The notes below the pieces were generated by a model that was given only the letters and a program-made list of their open reading frames with translations, did not search any database and was not told the DNA's origin. From Aestuariivita sp. (GTDB lineage: Bacteria; Pseudomonadota; Alphaproteobacteria; Rhodobacterales; Rhodobacteraceae), in the NCBI GenBank assembly GCA_018401465.1, contig JAGYKE010000004.1, forward strand, positions 2,137,792 through 2,201,791: a stretch of 64,000 nucleotides of DNA, read 5' to 3'. Numbering within the stretch: position 1 is the first letter of the stretch; each line of letters opens with the position of its first letter. This document shows positions 17,630-26,378 of the stretch, piece by piece. Made by a program: the position numbers and the translations under genes.

Positions 17630-18436
17630 TTGCCCAACAGCGCGATCCGTTCCTTCCTGTGGCTGGGCTTCTTCGCCGCGATCCTTGCTGCGTGGTGGTG
17701 GCTTTACCTCATGGCGACGGGAATGGGGCTCGACCCGATCGGCCGCCCGGTGACGCCGATGGCAGAAGCCATGCGCGCGATGGATCCGCGTATGGACATG
17801 TATATGCCCATGGCTGAGTTCTGGCCGCTTTTCGCCATGTGGGCGGTGATGATGGCGGCGATGATGCTGCCCACCCTCGTGCCGACCCTGCGCACCTACG
17901 AGGATCTGATGGTCAGCGCCAATGGCACGTCCGGCGGCTGGCTGGGGCTTGCGTCGGGGTATTTCATGATCTGGGTAGGCTTCGCGGCGCTGATCGCCGC
18001 GACCCAGCTTGTGCTGCTGTTCGGTGGCGTGATCGACATGCTCGGCATCCCGCATTCGCCGTATGTCGCGGGTCTGATGCTGGTGGCCGTCGGGGCTTTC
18101 CAGTTCACCTGGGCGAAGGAGGTCTGCCACGGGGTCTGCCATGCGCCGATGACCTATTTCCTGACGCGCTGGCGTCCGGGGGCCGTGGGCGGGCTGCGGA
18201 TGGGGCTGGGGCTCGGGGCCTATTGCGTCGGCTGCTGCTGGGGGTTCATGGCGCTCGGGTTCGTGGGCGGCATGATGAGCCTTCTGTGGATGGGCCTTGC
18301 CACGGTCTTCATGGTCTTGGAGAAACTGCCCCAGATCGGTCATCATGTGGTGAGACCGATGGGTTTCATGTTGATTTTCGCGGGGCTGGCCGTGCTGGGC
18401 TGGACCGCAGCTACGGGAGGAACGATATGGCCGTGA
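17630..18436 (+). CDS. DUF2182 membrane protein
   Basis: Polytopic inner-membrane protein of about 268 aa with six or so helices. It has the DUF2182 features MWAVMMAAMMLPTLVPTLR, AFQFTWAKEVCHGVCHAPM and the Cys cluster GAYCVGCCWGFMALGFVGGM; Met, Cys and His density suggests metal handling. I start at the TTG at 17630, which has GGGGAGG five bases upstream, rather than the TTG at 17600. It overlaps the DUF1326 gene by ten bases, a pairing often seen in proteobacteria. Confidence 0.8.
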   Translation: MPNSAIRSFLWLGFFAAILAAWWWLYLMATGMGLDPIGRPVTPMAEAMRAMDPRMDMYMPMAEFWPLFAMWAVMMAAMMLPTLVPTLRTYEDLMVSANGTSGGWLGLASGYFMIWVGFAALIAATQLVLLFGGVIDMLGIPHSPYVAGLMLVAVGAFQFTWAKEVCHGVCHAPMTYFLTRWRPGAVGGLRMGLGLGAYCVGCCWGFMALGFVGGMMSLLWMGLATVFMVLEKLPQIGHHVVRPMGFMLIFAGLAVLGWTAATGGTIWP

Positions 18437-19131
18437 CGAGAAAACCGGATGCCGACAGGCTGCCCGTCAGCCAGCGGATCGACAGCCGGATGGAGAATCC
18501 GAAGCGGCGGCAGATGCGTCCGACCGAATGGGCGATCAAGGGCGAGTTGTTCCTCAACTGCTCGTGCACCGTCTTCTGCCCCTGCGTGGTGAGCCTCGGG
18601 CAGCACCCGCCGACCGAAGGCGACTGCAAGGCCTGGATGGCGATCGCGATCGACGAGGGCCATTACGAGGGCGAAAGCCTCGCGGGTCTCAACGTGGGCC
18701 TGATGGTGGAAATCCCGGGGCGCATGGCCGAGGGCGGCTGGCGCGTCGCGGCCTATATCGACGAACGCGCGAGCGGCAGGGCTTACAACGGCCTGTTGCA
18801 GATCTTTTCGGGCGCGGCCGGGGGCACGACGGGTCTGTTCACCATGCTTGTCAGCGACATCGTGGGCGCCGAGCGCGAGAAGGTCGAGATCGTGCGCGAG
18901 GGGCGCAAGCGCGGTCTCTACATTGGGCGCAAGATTCAGGGCGAGATCGAGATGATCGACGGCGCCAGCCCCGATCACCCGGTGATGATCAGCAATTCGA
19001 AATACTGGATGGGCCCCGACATCATCGCGGCGCGCGGGCTCAAGTCGAAGGTCCGCGACTATGGCCGCGTGTGGGATTTCGGCGGCAAGTCGGCCGAGAT
19101 CTGCCCGATCGACTGGAAAGGCCCGCGTTGA
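18427..19131 (+). CDS. DUF1326 domain protein
   Basis: 234 aa soluble protein; after a charged N-terminus the DUF1326 domain begins WAIKGELFLNCSCTVFCPCV, with four closely spaced cysteines that look like a metal or thiol site. The start at 18427 has GGGAGG upstream within the 3' end of the DUF2182 gene. The next gene (DinB) starts on the last base of its stop (TGATG). Function unknown; the three genes form one translationally coupled unit. Confidence 0.8.
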   Translation: MAVTRKPDADRLPVSQRIDSRMENPKRRQMRPTEWAIKGELFLNCSCTVFCPCVVSLGQHPPTEGDCKAWMAIAIDEGHYEGESLAGLNVGLMVEIPGRMAEGGWRVAAYIDERASGRAYNGLLQIFSGAAGGTTGLFTMLVSDIVGAEREKVEIVREGRKRGLYIGRKIQGEIEMIDGASPDHPVMISNSKYWMGPDIIAARGLKSKVRDYGRVWDFGGKSAEICPIDWKGPR

Positions 19132-19637
19132 TGATCGACCGCGATTACTGCGTGACCATGGCGCGTTACAATGCGTGGCAGAACAGGCAGTTGAAGGACA
19201 GTCTTCAAGCATTGGAGCCGAAAGAGCTGACGAAGAACCGCAAGGCCTTCTTCGGGTCGATCCTTGGCACGCTGAACCATCTGCTCTGGGGTGATCTGAT
19301 GTGGATGAGCCGCTTCGACGGCGGCCCAGCGGCGGAAGGCGGCATCCCCGACAGCCCCGCGCGCCATCCGACGCTGGGCGCGTGGGAGGCAGAGCGGTTC
19401 CGCACCGACGGGCGCATCCGGCTCTGGGCGAACCGGCTGAACAATATCGACATCAAGGGCGATCTCAGCTGGTATTCGGGTGCGGCGGGGCGGCAGATGG
19501 TCATGCCGATGCAGGTCTGCGTCGTGCATTTCTTCAATCACCAGACCCATCATCGGGGGCAGGTGCACGCGATGCTGACGGCAGCGGGGGCGAAGGCGCC
19601 GGTTACCGACATTCCCTTCATGCCCGAGGGCGACTGA
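19131..19637 (+). CDS. DinB-family protein
   Basis: 168 aa, a four-helix bundle of the DinB/YfiT type that normally binds a divalent metal through three histidines; visible candidates are H50 (GTLNHLLWGD) and the C-terminal HFFNHQTHHRGQ. Members are often thiol-dependent S-transferases or detoxification enzymes. Third gene of the DUF2182-DUF1326-DinB unit. Substrate unknown. Confidence 0.85.
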   Translation: MIDRDYCVTMARYNAWQNRQLKDSLQALEPKELTKNRKAFFGSILGTLNHLLWGDLMWMSRFDGGPAAEGGIPDSPARHPTLGAWEAERFRTDGRIRLWANRLNNIDIKGDLSWYSGAAGRQMVMPMQVCVVHFFNHQTHHRGQVHAMLTAAGAKAPVTDIPFMPEGD

Positions 19638-19682
19638 GGGGCGCAGGCCCCTTTGGAAAAGATCAAGGAAAGAGGAAGCGAG

Positions 19683-20666
19683 ATGAAGGCACTTGTGGTC
19701 CGCAAGGACGAAGAGAGCGGCAAGACATCGGCTGCGGTCGAGGAGATCGGCATCGACGATCTGCCCCGGGCCGAGGTGACGGTCGCGGTCGAATATTCCA
19801 CCGTGAACTACAAGGACGGGCTGTGCATCGGGCCGGGCGGCGGGCTGGTGCGCAGCTATCCGCATGTGCCGGGGATCGACTTCGCGGGCACCGTCGAGGC
19901 GTCGGACGATCCCCGCTATAGCCCCGGCGACAAGGTCGTGCTGACCGGCTGGCGCGTGGGCGAGGCGCATTGGGGCGGATACGCCCAGAAGGCGCGCGTC
20001 AAGGCCGACTGGCTGGTGCCTTTGCCCGAGGGTCTGAGCACGCGTCAGGCGATGGCGGTGGGCACAGCCGGGTTCACCGCGATGCTCGCGGTCATGGCGC
20101 TGGAGGATCACGGGATCAAGGACGGCCCGGTTCTGGTCACCGGGGCCGCCGGTGGCGTCGGGTCGGTCGCGACCGCGATCCTCGCCCATCTGGGGCACGA
20201 GGTGGCGGCGGTGACCGGGCGGCCCGAGACGGAAGCCTATCTTCGCAGTCTTGGTGCCACACAGATCGTGGCGCGCGAGGAGATCAACGAAACCGTCAAG
20301 CGCCCGCTTGAGACCGAGACCTGGGCGGGCTGCGTCGATGCGGTGGGCGGTGCCATGCTGGCGCGCGTGCTGGGCCAGATGAAATACGGCGCGAGCGTCG
20401 CGGCGGTGGGTCTGGCCGGGGGCGCGGGCCTGCCCGCGACGGTGGTGCCGTTCCTTCTGCGCGGCGTGAACCTGCTGGGGATCGACAGCGTAATGCAGCC
20501 CTATGACAACCGGGTGCGCGCCTGGGGGCGGATCGCGCGCGATCTGCCGATGGACAAGCTTGACGCGATGATCCGGCCCGCCACGCTGGCGGATCTGCCG
20601 CAGCTTGGCGCCGACATCCTCAAGGGGCAGGTGCAGGGCCGCGTGGTTGTCGACGTGAACGCCTGA
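19683..20666 (+). CDS. acuI: Acrylyl-CoA reductase (YhdH/AcuI family)
   Basis: 327-aa NADPH-dependent medium-chain reductase. MKALVVRKDEE opens the GroES-like domain, with STVNYKDGLCIGPGG and HVPGIDFAGTVE; the Rossmann fold shows VLVTGAAGGVGSVATAI. This matches the AcuI/YhdH group that reduces acryloyl-CoA to propionyl-CoA, detoxifying the product of DMSP cleavage in Roseobacters and of 3-hydroxypropionate metabolism. No DMSP lyase is adjacent. The start at 19683 has GAAAGAGGAAG upstream. Whether it belongs to the DUF2182 transcript is unclear (45-base gap). Confidence 0.88.
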   Translation: MKALVVRKDEESGKTSAAVEEIGIDDLPRAEVTVAVEYSTVNYKDGLCIGPGGGLVRSYPHVPGIDFAGTVEASDDPRYSPGDKVVLTGWRVGEAHWGGYAQKARVKADWLVPLPEGLSTRQAMAVGTAGFTAMLAVMALEDHGIKDGPVLVTGAAGGVGSVATAILAHLGHEVAAVTGRPETEAYLRSLGATQIVAREEINETVKRPLETETWAGCVDAVGGAMLARVLGQMKYGASVAAVGLAGGAGLPATVVPFLLRGVNLLGIDSVMQPYDNRVRAWGRIARDLPMDKLDAMIRPATLADLPQLGADILKGQVQGRVVVDVNA

Positions 20667-20708
20667 AGGGGGCTTGCCGTCCGCCGCTTGACAGGCTTGA
20701 TTGGTGGC

Positions 20709-21935
20709 ATGATGACACTCGACACCGATTTCGTGCGCGCGCAGTTCCCCGCCTTTGAACAGGCGGGGCTGAAAACCCAGGTCTTCATGGAGAACGCGGG
20801 CGGGTCCTATCCTTGCGCGCAGGTGATCGACCGGCTGACGCGGTTCTACCTGACGCGCAAGGTGCAGCCCTATGCGCCTTACGAAGCCAGCCGTCTGGGT
20901 GGCGAAGAGATGGACGAGGCCCGCGCGCGGCTGGCCGCGATCATGGGGGTGAAGACCGACGAGGTGTCGTTCGGGCCGTCCACGACGCAGAACACCTATG
21001 TTCTGGCACAGGCCTTCCGGCGCTGGATGCAGCCGGGCGAGGCGATCGTGGTGACGAACCAGGATCACGAGGCCAATTCCGGCCCCTGGCGGCGTCTGGC
21101 CGAAGACGGGATCGAGATCCGGGAATGGAGGATCGACCCCGAAACCGGGCATCTGGATCCCGCGGGGCTCGAGGATCTGCTGGACGACAAGGTCCGGCTG
21201 GTCTGTTTCCCGCATTGTTCGAACGTGGTGGGCGAGATCAACCCGGTGACCGAGATCACCGCGATCGCGCATGCGGCGGGGGCCTTCGTCTGCGTCGACG
21301 GGGTGTCCTATGCGCCGCATGGTCTGCCGAACGTGGGCGATCTGGGGCCGGATATCTATCTTTTCTCGGCCTACAAGACCTATGGGCCGCATCAGGGCAT
21401 CATGGTGATCCGCCGCGCCCTGGGCAAGATGCTGCCCAATGAAGGGCACCATTTCAACGGCGGCACGCTTTACAAACGCTTCACGCCCGCGGGGCCGGAT
21501 CATGCGCAGGTGGCGGCCTGCGCGGGGATGGCCGATTACATCGACGCGCTGGCGGGGCATCACGGCGGGACCGACCTGCCGCCCTCGGGCCGGGGCGCGC
21601 TGGCCCATGACCTGATGCGCGCGCAGGAAGAGGCGCTGCTGCAGCCCCTTCTGGACGCGGTGAAGTCGCGCAACGCGGTGCGGCTGATCGGGCCGTCGGA
21701 TGCCGCGCGCCGCGCGCCCACCGTGGCGCTGGCGCTGAACCGCCCGGGCGAAGAGGTGGCCGCCGAACTGGCCCTGCGCGGGATCAATTGCGGGGGCGGC
21801 GATTTCTATGCGCAGCGGCCCCTGCAGGCGATGGGCGTCGATCTTGATCGCGGCGTGCTGCGCCTGTCCTTCGTGCATTACACGACCCGGGACGACATCG
21901 ACCGGGTCATCGCGGCGCTGGACGATGTGATCTGA
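20709..21935 (+). CDS. Class V aminotransferase / cysteine desulfurase-like
   Basis: About 408 aa PLP enzyme. FMENAGGSYPC at the N-terminus, QDHEANSGPWRRL, and the PLP-lysine segment YLFSAYKTYGPHQG place it in the class V fold, CsdA-like subgroup. Whether it desulfurates cysteine or handles another amino compound is not decidable by eye. Two start codons (20709, 20712) are in tandem. A 42-base gap follows acuI. Confidence 0.85.
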   Translation: MMTLDTDFVRAQFPAFEQAGLKTQVFMENAGGSYPCAQVIDRLTRFYLTRKVQPYAPYEASRLGGEEMDEARARLAAIMGVKTDEVSFGPSTTQNTYVLAQAFRRWMQPGEAIVVTNQDHEANSGPWRRLAEDGIEIREWRIDPETGHLDPAGLEDLLDDKVRLVCFPHCSNVVGEINPVTEITAIAHAAGAFVCVDGVSYAPHGLPNVGDLGPDIYLFSAYKTYGPHQGIMVIRRALGKMLPNEGHHFNGGTLYKRFTPAGPDHAQVAACAGMADYIDALAGHHGGTDLPPSGRGALAHDLMRAQEEALLQPLLDAVKSRNAVRLIGPSDAARRAPTVALALNRPGEEVAAELALRGINCGGGDFYAQRPLQAMGVDLDRGVLRLSFVHYTTRDDIDRVIAALDDVI

Positions 21936-22012
21936 GGCCCGGGCCTGACGCAAGGGCAAGTGATCCGTCGCCGCCCGTGCCGCGTAACCCCGTCAAAAGG
22001 CAGGAAACAGGC

Positions 22013-23443
22013 ATGGACAGCGCGACCTCTCCGGTCATTCTGTGGTATCGGCGCGATCTGCGGCTGGGTGACCATCCGGCGCTGACGGCGGCCTGCGCGA
22101 CGGGGCGGCCCGTTATTCCCGTCTTTATTCTGGACGATCTGGCCGGGTGTCTGGGGGTTGCGCCGAAATGGCGGCTGGGCCTCGGGGTCGAGGCGCTGGC
22201 GCAGGCGCTTGCGGCGGCGGGGAGCCGGTTGATCCTGCGGCGGGGGCAGGCGGCGGAAGCGCTGGCGGCGCTGGTGGCGGAAACCGGGGCGGGCGCGGTC
22301 TTCTGGTCGCGGCTGTATGATCCCGACAGCGTGGCGCGCGACACCGACGTGAAGGCGGCGCTGAAGGCGCGGGGCGTCGAGGCGCGGTCCTTCGGCGGGC
22401 ATCTGCTGTTCGAGCCATGGACGGTCGAGACGAAGACCGGTGCGCCCTACAAGGTCTACACGCCCTTCTGGAACGCCGTGCGGGGCCGCGTGCCCGACGC
22501 GCCGCTGCCGCGCCCGGGGCGGATTTCCGCGCCTGACCGCTGGCCCGGGGGCGAAGACATCGCCGATTGGGCGATGGGTGCGGCGATGAACCGGGGGGCC
22601 GAGATCGTGCGCCCCCATGTGCGGCTGGGCGAGGAGGCCGCAGTGGAGAGGCTGGGCGATTTCATCGACCGGATCGTCGCGGGCTATGACACGTCGCGCG
22701 ATCTGCCGGCGGTGGACGGAACGTCGGGCCTGTCGGAGAACCTCGCGCTGGGCGAGATCAGCCCGCATGTGGCATGGTCCGCCGGGCGGCGCGCGCTGGA
22801 GGAAGGCAAGGCAGGGGCCGAGACCTTCCTGAAGGAACTGGTCTGGCGCGAGTTTGCCTATCACCTGATGTGGCACACGCCGCGCCTGCTGACCGGCAAT
22901 TGGCGCGAGGAGTGGGACGCCTTCCCTTGGAACACGGACGAGACGGCGCATGTCACCGCGTGGAAGCAGGGGCGCACCGGCATCCGGTTCGTCGATGCCG
23001 CCATGCGCGAGATGTATGTGACGGGGCGCATGCACAACCGGGGCCGGATGATCGTGGCAAGCTACCTGACCAAGCATCTGCTGACGCATTGGAAGATCGG
23101 GCTCGACTGGTTCGCCGATTGCCTGATCGACTGGGACCCGGCCTCGAATGCGATGGGCTGGCAATGGGCGGCAGGGTCGGGGCCGGATGCGGCGCCGTAC
23201 TTCCGGGTGTTCAACCCGGTGACGCAGCTTGACAGGTTCGACCCGAAGCGCGCCTACGTGAACCGCTGGATCGCCGAGGACCGGCGCAATCCTGATCCGC
23301 TGGCGCTGAGGTATTTCGATGCGGTTCCGCGATCCTGGGGCCTCACACCGGGCATGGCTTACCCCGTGCCCGTGGTCAGCCCCGAGGACGGGCGCAAGCG
23401 CGCGCTTTCCGCCTATGAAAACCGGAATTTCGGTGGCAAATGA
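22013..23443 (+). CDS. phrB: Deoxyribodipyrimidine photolyase
   Basis: FAD flavoprotein of 476 aa repairing UV-induced cyclobutane pyrimidine dimers with blue light. The N-terminal photolyase domain starts VILWYRRDLRLGDHPAL. The FAD domain shows VWREFAYHLMWH, TGIRFVDAAMREM, TGRMHNRGRMIVASYL and the class I hallmark GWQWAAGSGPDAAPYFR. Start chosen at 22013 after AGGAAAC; an ATG 12 codons upstream has no good ribosome site. Stands alone between metabolic genes. Confidence 0.93.
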   Translation: MDSATSPVILWYRRDLRLGDHPALTAACATGRPVIPVFILDDLAGCLGVAPKWRLGLGVEALAQALAAAGSRLILRRGQAAEALAALVAETGAGAVFWSRLYDPDSVARDTDVKAALKARGVEARSFGGHLLFEPWTVETKTGAPYKVYTPFWNAVRGRVPDAPLPRPGRISAPDRWPGGEDIADWAMGAAMNRGAEIVRPHVRLGEEAAVERLGDFIDRIVAGYDTSRDLPAVDGTSGLSENLALGEISPHVAWSAGRRALEEGKAGAETFLKELVWREFAYHLMWHTPRLLTGNWREEWDAFPWNTDETAHVTAWKQGRTGIRFVDAAMREMYVTGRMHNRGRMIVASYLTKHLLTHWKIGLDWFADCLIDWDPASNAMGWQWAAGSGPDAAPYFRVFNPVTQLDRFDPKRAYVNRWIAEDRRNPDPLALRYFDAVPRSWGLTPGMAYPVPVVSPEDGRKRALSAYENRNFGGK

Positions 23444-23510
23444 ACGACATCACTTGTCGGGCGGGGCGTGTCAGCCTAGCCTTGCATCAACGACTTACAA
23501 GGACGGCTGA

Positions 23511-24719
23511 ATGATCCTGACCTCGACCGACGGCCAGAGCGGGCTGCCGCGCTATTTCCCTCAGGTCTTCGCCATGGGCCGCGACCTGAAGAACGGCCGC
23601 ATGGATATCGTGCTGCCCGATGGGCGGGTCTTCCGCGTTGAAGGCGCGAAGCCCGGCCCGGTGGCCGAGATGCATATCCACAACCCCGACGTCTTTGCAC
23701 GGTTGATCCGCGAGGGCGATCTGGGTTTCAGCGATGCCTATCTTGATGGCTGGTGGTCGACGCCCGACCTGCAGGCCTTCATGGACCTTGTCCATGCCGA
23801 CAACGAAGCGATCTATGACGGTTTTCCCGGTCTTGGACTTGTGCGGATGTACGAGAAGCTGCGCTTCTGGCTGCAGCGCAACCACCGCGAACAGGCCCGG
23901 AAGAATATCAGCTATCACTACGATCTCGGCAACGAGTTCTACGGGCTCTGGCTTGACGACACGATGACCTATTCCTCGGCCCTGTTCGAGACGGGTCAGG
24001 AAAGCCTCGAGAAGGCGCAGATCGCCAAATATGCCTCGATGGTCGACCAGATCGGCGCCAAGCCCGGCGACCATATCCTCGAGATCGGCTGCGGCTGGGG
24101 CGGGTTCGCGGAATATGCCGCGAAGGAACGCGGCCTGCGCGTCACCGGGCTGACCATCAGCAAGGAGCAGTTGAAGTATGCGCAGGAGCGCATTGAAAAG
24201 GCGGGTCTTTCCGACCGCGTGACCTTCAAGTTGCAGGATTACCGGGATGAGACCGGCGTCTATGACGGCATCGCTTCGATCGAGATGTTCGAGGCGGTGG
24301 GCGAACGCTACTGGCCCGTTTATTTCAAGACTGTGCGCGAAAGGCTGAAGCCCGGCGCGAATGCCACGCTGCAGATCATCACGGTCGCCGACCGGCGCTG
24401 GACGGTCTACAAGCGTGGGGTCGATTTCATCCAGAAATACATCTTCCCCGGCGGCATGCTGCCATGCCCCAGCATCCTGCGCGCGCAGGTCGAAGATGCG
24501 GGCCTGTCGGTCGTCCGCTCGGTCGAATTCGGGCCGAGCTATGACCAGACGCTACGGCGCTGGCACGAGACCTTCAACGCGCGTTGGGACGAGATCGCGC
24601 AACTGGGCTTCGACGACCGGTTCCGGCGGATGTGGAACTTCTATCTCACCTCTTGCGCATCGACGTTCCAGAGTGCCACCTGTGACGTAACGCAGATAAC
24701 CATTACCCGTCCCGCGTGA
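23511..24719 (+). CDS. cfa: Cyclopropane-fatty-acyl-phospholipid synthase family protein
   Basis: 402 aa SAM-dependent methyltransferase modifying unsaturated phospholipid acyl chains at the membrane. After an N-terminal domain (GPVAEMHIHNPDVFARLIREGD) come HYDLGNEFYGLWLDDTMTYS, the SAM loop ILEIGCGWGGFAEYAA and SIEMFEAVGERYWPVYF, all family signatures. It may be a true CFA synthase or a close paralogue; the sequence alone does not separate them. Confidence 0.88.
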   Translation: MILTSTDGQSGLPRYFPQVFAMGRDLKNGRMDIVLPDGRVFRVEGAKPGPVAEMHIHNPDVFARLIREGDLGFSDAYLDGWWSTPDLQAFMDLVHADNEAIYDGFPGLGLVRMYEKLRFWLQRNHREQARKNISYHYDLGNEFYGLWLDDTMTYSSALFETGQESLEKAQIAKYASMVDQIGAKPGDHILEIGCGWGGFAEYAAKERGLRVTGLTISKEQLKYAQERIEKAGLSDRVTFKLQDYRDETGVYDGIASIEMFEAVGERYWPVYFKTVRERLKPGANATLQIITVADRRWTVYKRGVDFIQKYIFPGGMLPCPSILRAQVEDAGLSVVRSVEFGPSYDQTLRRWHETFNARWDEIAQLGFDDRFRRMWNFYLTSCASTFQSATCDVTQITITRPA

Positions 24720-24765
24720 TCCCCTTGGCACGGCAGGGCGGTGCAGTTGGACCGGAGTGCCGCCC

Positions 24766-25206
24766 ATGCCCACCGCCGCGCGCCTTCTTGCAGCCATCGG
24801 AATGGCGTGCCTTGCCTTCGTCGTGTCGGGGCAGGTCATCCCGCTCTACCCCGAGGGCAAGGATTTCGGGTATTTCACCCAGATCAACATGGGGGTGGGC
24901 GCCTTGACGGGCTGGGTCGTGATGGGCCCGCGCGGGGGCAGGGGGGTCGTGCCCGCGATCAACAACGGCCTCACCGGGACGCTGGTCATGCTGTTCTGGT
25001 GCCTTGCCGTCTACGGCATCGTCGACATGGTCGAACTGGCAATGCGCAACCGCTATGACGGGCCTTTGGAAGCGGCGGTGTCGGTCTTTCAGATCGCGCT
25101 CGACTATCTCCTGACGATCCTGACGCAGGCCATCGTCGTGACGCTTCTCGCGGGCGGCATCGCTGTCGGTTTTCTCACCGATTTCGCGGCGCGGCGCTGG
25201 ACGTAA
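24766..25206 (+). CDS. trgA: TrgA-family membrane protein
   Basis: 146-aa inner-membrane protein with about four hydrophobic helices, beginning MPTAARLLAAIGMACLAFV and with the family segment YFTQINMGVGALTGWVVMGP. It matches TrgA of Rhodobacter, a locus known to contribute to high-level tellurite resistance together with trgB and cysK, the same order as here. Mechanism unknown. The ATG at 24766 follows GGAG; trgB begins three bases after its stop. Confidence 0.85.
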   Translation: MPTAARLLAAIGMACLAFVVSGQVIPLYPEGKDFGYFTQINMGVGALTGWVVMGPRGGRGVVPAINNGLTGTLVMLFWCLAVYGIVDMVELAMRNRYDGPLEAAVSVFQIALDYLLTILTQAIVVTLLAGGIAVGFLTDFAARRWT

Positions 25207-25208
25207 GG

Positions 25209-26324
25209 ATGGCGGATTTCTTTTTCTACGGCACGCTCTGCCACCTTCCGCTTCTGGAACTGGTGCTGGACCGGGCGCTCAGCGAGGGCGAGGTTTTCCC
25301 CGCCCATCTGCCAGATCACGCCGTGACCTGGGTGCGGGGCGAGGGCTTTCCCATGATCCGGTCCATGCCGGGGGCGCAGGCCGACGGGATGGTGCTGCGC
25401 GGCGCGTCCGGGGAAGACGAGGCGCGGCTGCGCTATTACGAGGGCGGCTTCGACTATGGCCTGTCCGACCTGCGGGCGCGGACGGCGCAAGGCGAGGTGG
25501 CCGTGCAGGTCTTCTTCCCGGACGATCCCGCGTGGACGCCGGGCGCGCCGTGGTCGCTTGAGGACTGGGTGCGCGACTGGGGCGCGCTGACGCTGCTGGC
25601 GGCAGAGGAGGCGATGGGCCAGTTCGGACGCTGGTCGCCGGCAGAGATGTCGGCGCGCTGGCCGCAGATGTGCCGCCGCGCGGCGTCGCGCCTGCGGGCG
25701 AAGGCCCGCAGCGGCCCGCCGCCCATGGCCCTCGGGCAGGTCGAGGTCGCGGCGCGCGATCTGACGCATATCGGTTTTTACCGCACCGAACGCTGGCGGC
25801 TGCGCCATCCGCGCTTCGACGGAACGATGACCGCCGAACTTGACCGCGAGGTGTTCCTGACCAGCGAGGCGGTGGTGGTCCTGCCCTATGATCCGGCGCG
25901 CGACGCGGTGCTTCTGATCGAACAGTTCCGCCCCAACGTCATGGCGGCGGGTGATCCGAACCCTTGGGTCTGTGAGCCGGTGGCGGGCCTTATGGACCCG
26001 GGCGAGACGCCCGAAGACACCGCCCACCGCGAAACCGCCGAAGAGGCGGGGCTGAGCCTGAGCGCGCTGCACCCCGTGGGGCGCGCCTATTCCAGCACCG
26101 GATCATCCACCGAATTCGTGCATCTTTTCATAGGGATAGCCGATTTCACTGCGCGCGCTGGCGGCGGCGGGCTGGCGAGCGAAGGCGAGGATATCCGCGG
26201 CCTCGAACAGCCCTTCGCGGCGCTGATGGACGATCTTGCCGCGGGCCGGGTGCGCGACATGCCGCTGATCGCCACCGCCCAGTGGCTGGCAATGAACCGC
26301 GACAAGTTGAGGCCGCCTGCTTGA
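25209..26324 (+). CDS. trgB: TrgB: gamma-glutamylcyclotransferase-like plus Nudix hydrolase
   Basis: 371-aa fusion. Residues 1-110 carry a gamma-glutamylcyclotransferase-like fold (MADFFFYGTLCHLPLLELVL). The C-terminal half (about 200-340) is a Nudix domain of the ADP-ribose pyrophosphatase type: GLMDPGETPEDTAHRE followed by TAEEAGL supplies the Nudix box glutamates, preceded by LLIEQFRPNV. TrgB is part of the Rhodobacter tellurite-resistance locus. The true substrate is not known; a glutathione or nucleotide-sugar by-product is plausible. Confidence 0.88.
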   Translation: MADFFFYGTLCHLPLLELVLDRALSEGEVFPAHLPDHAVTWVRGEGFPMIRSMPGAQADGMVLRGASGEDEARLRYYEGGFDYGLSDLRARTAQGEVAVQVFFPDDPAWTPGAPWSLEDWVRDWGALTLLAAEEAMGQFGRWSPAEMSARWPQMCRRAASRLRAKARSGPPPMALGQVEVAARDLTHIGFYRTERWRLRHPRFDGTMTAELDREVFLTSEAVVVLPYDPARDAVLLIEQFRPNVMAAGDPNPWVCEPVAGLMDPGETPEDTAHRETAEEAGLSLSALHPVGRAYSSTGSSTEFVHLFIGIADFTARAGGGGLASEGEDIRGLEQPFAALMDDLAAGRVRDMPLIATAQWLAMNRDKLRPPA

Positions 26325-26378
26325 GGTCCCCCGGCGCGGGGGTTACACCTGACGGGCAATCAGACAGGGGGGCGCGCC

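Noticed and set aside
19059..21959. A 966-residue open frame opposite DinB, acuI and the aminotransferase
   Set aside because: Covers three clear genes on the other strand; composition typical of a GC-driven shadow frame.
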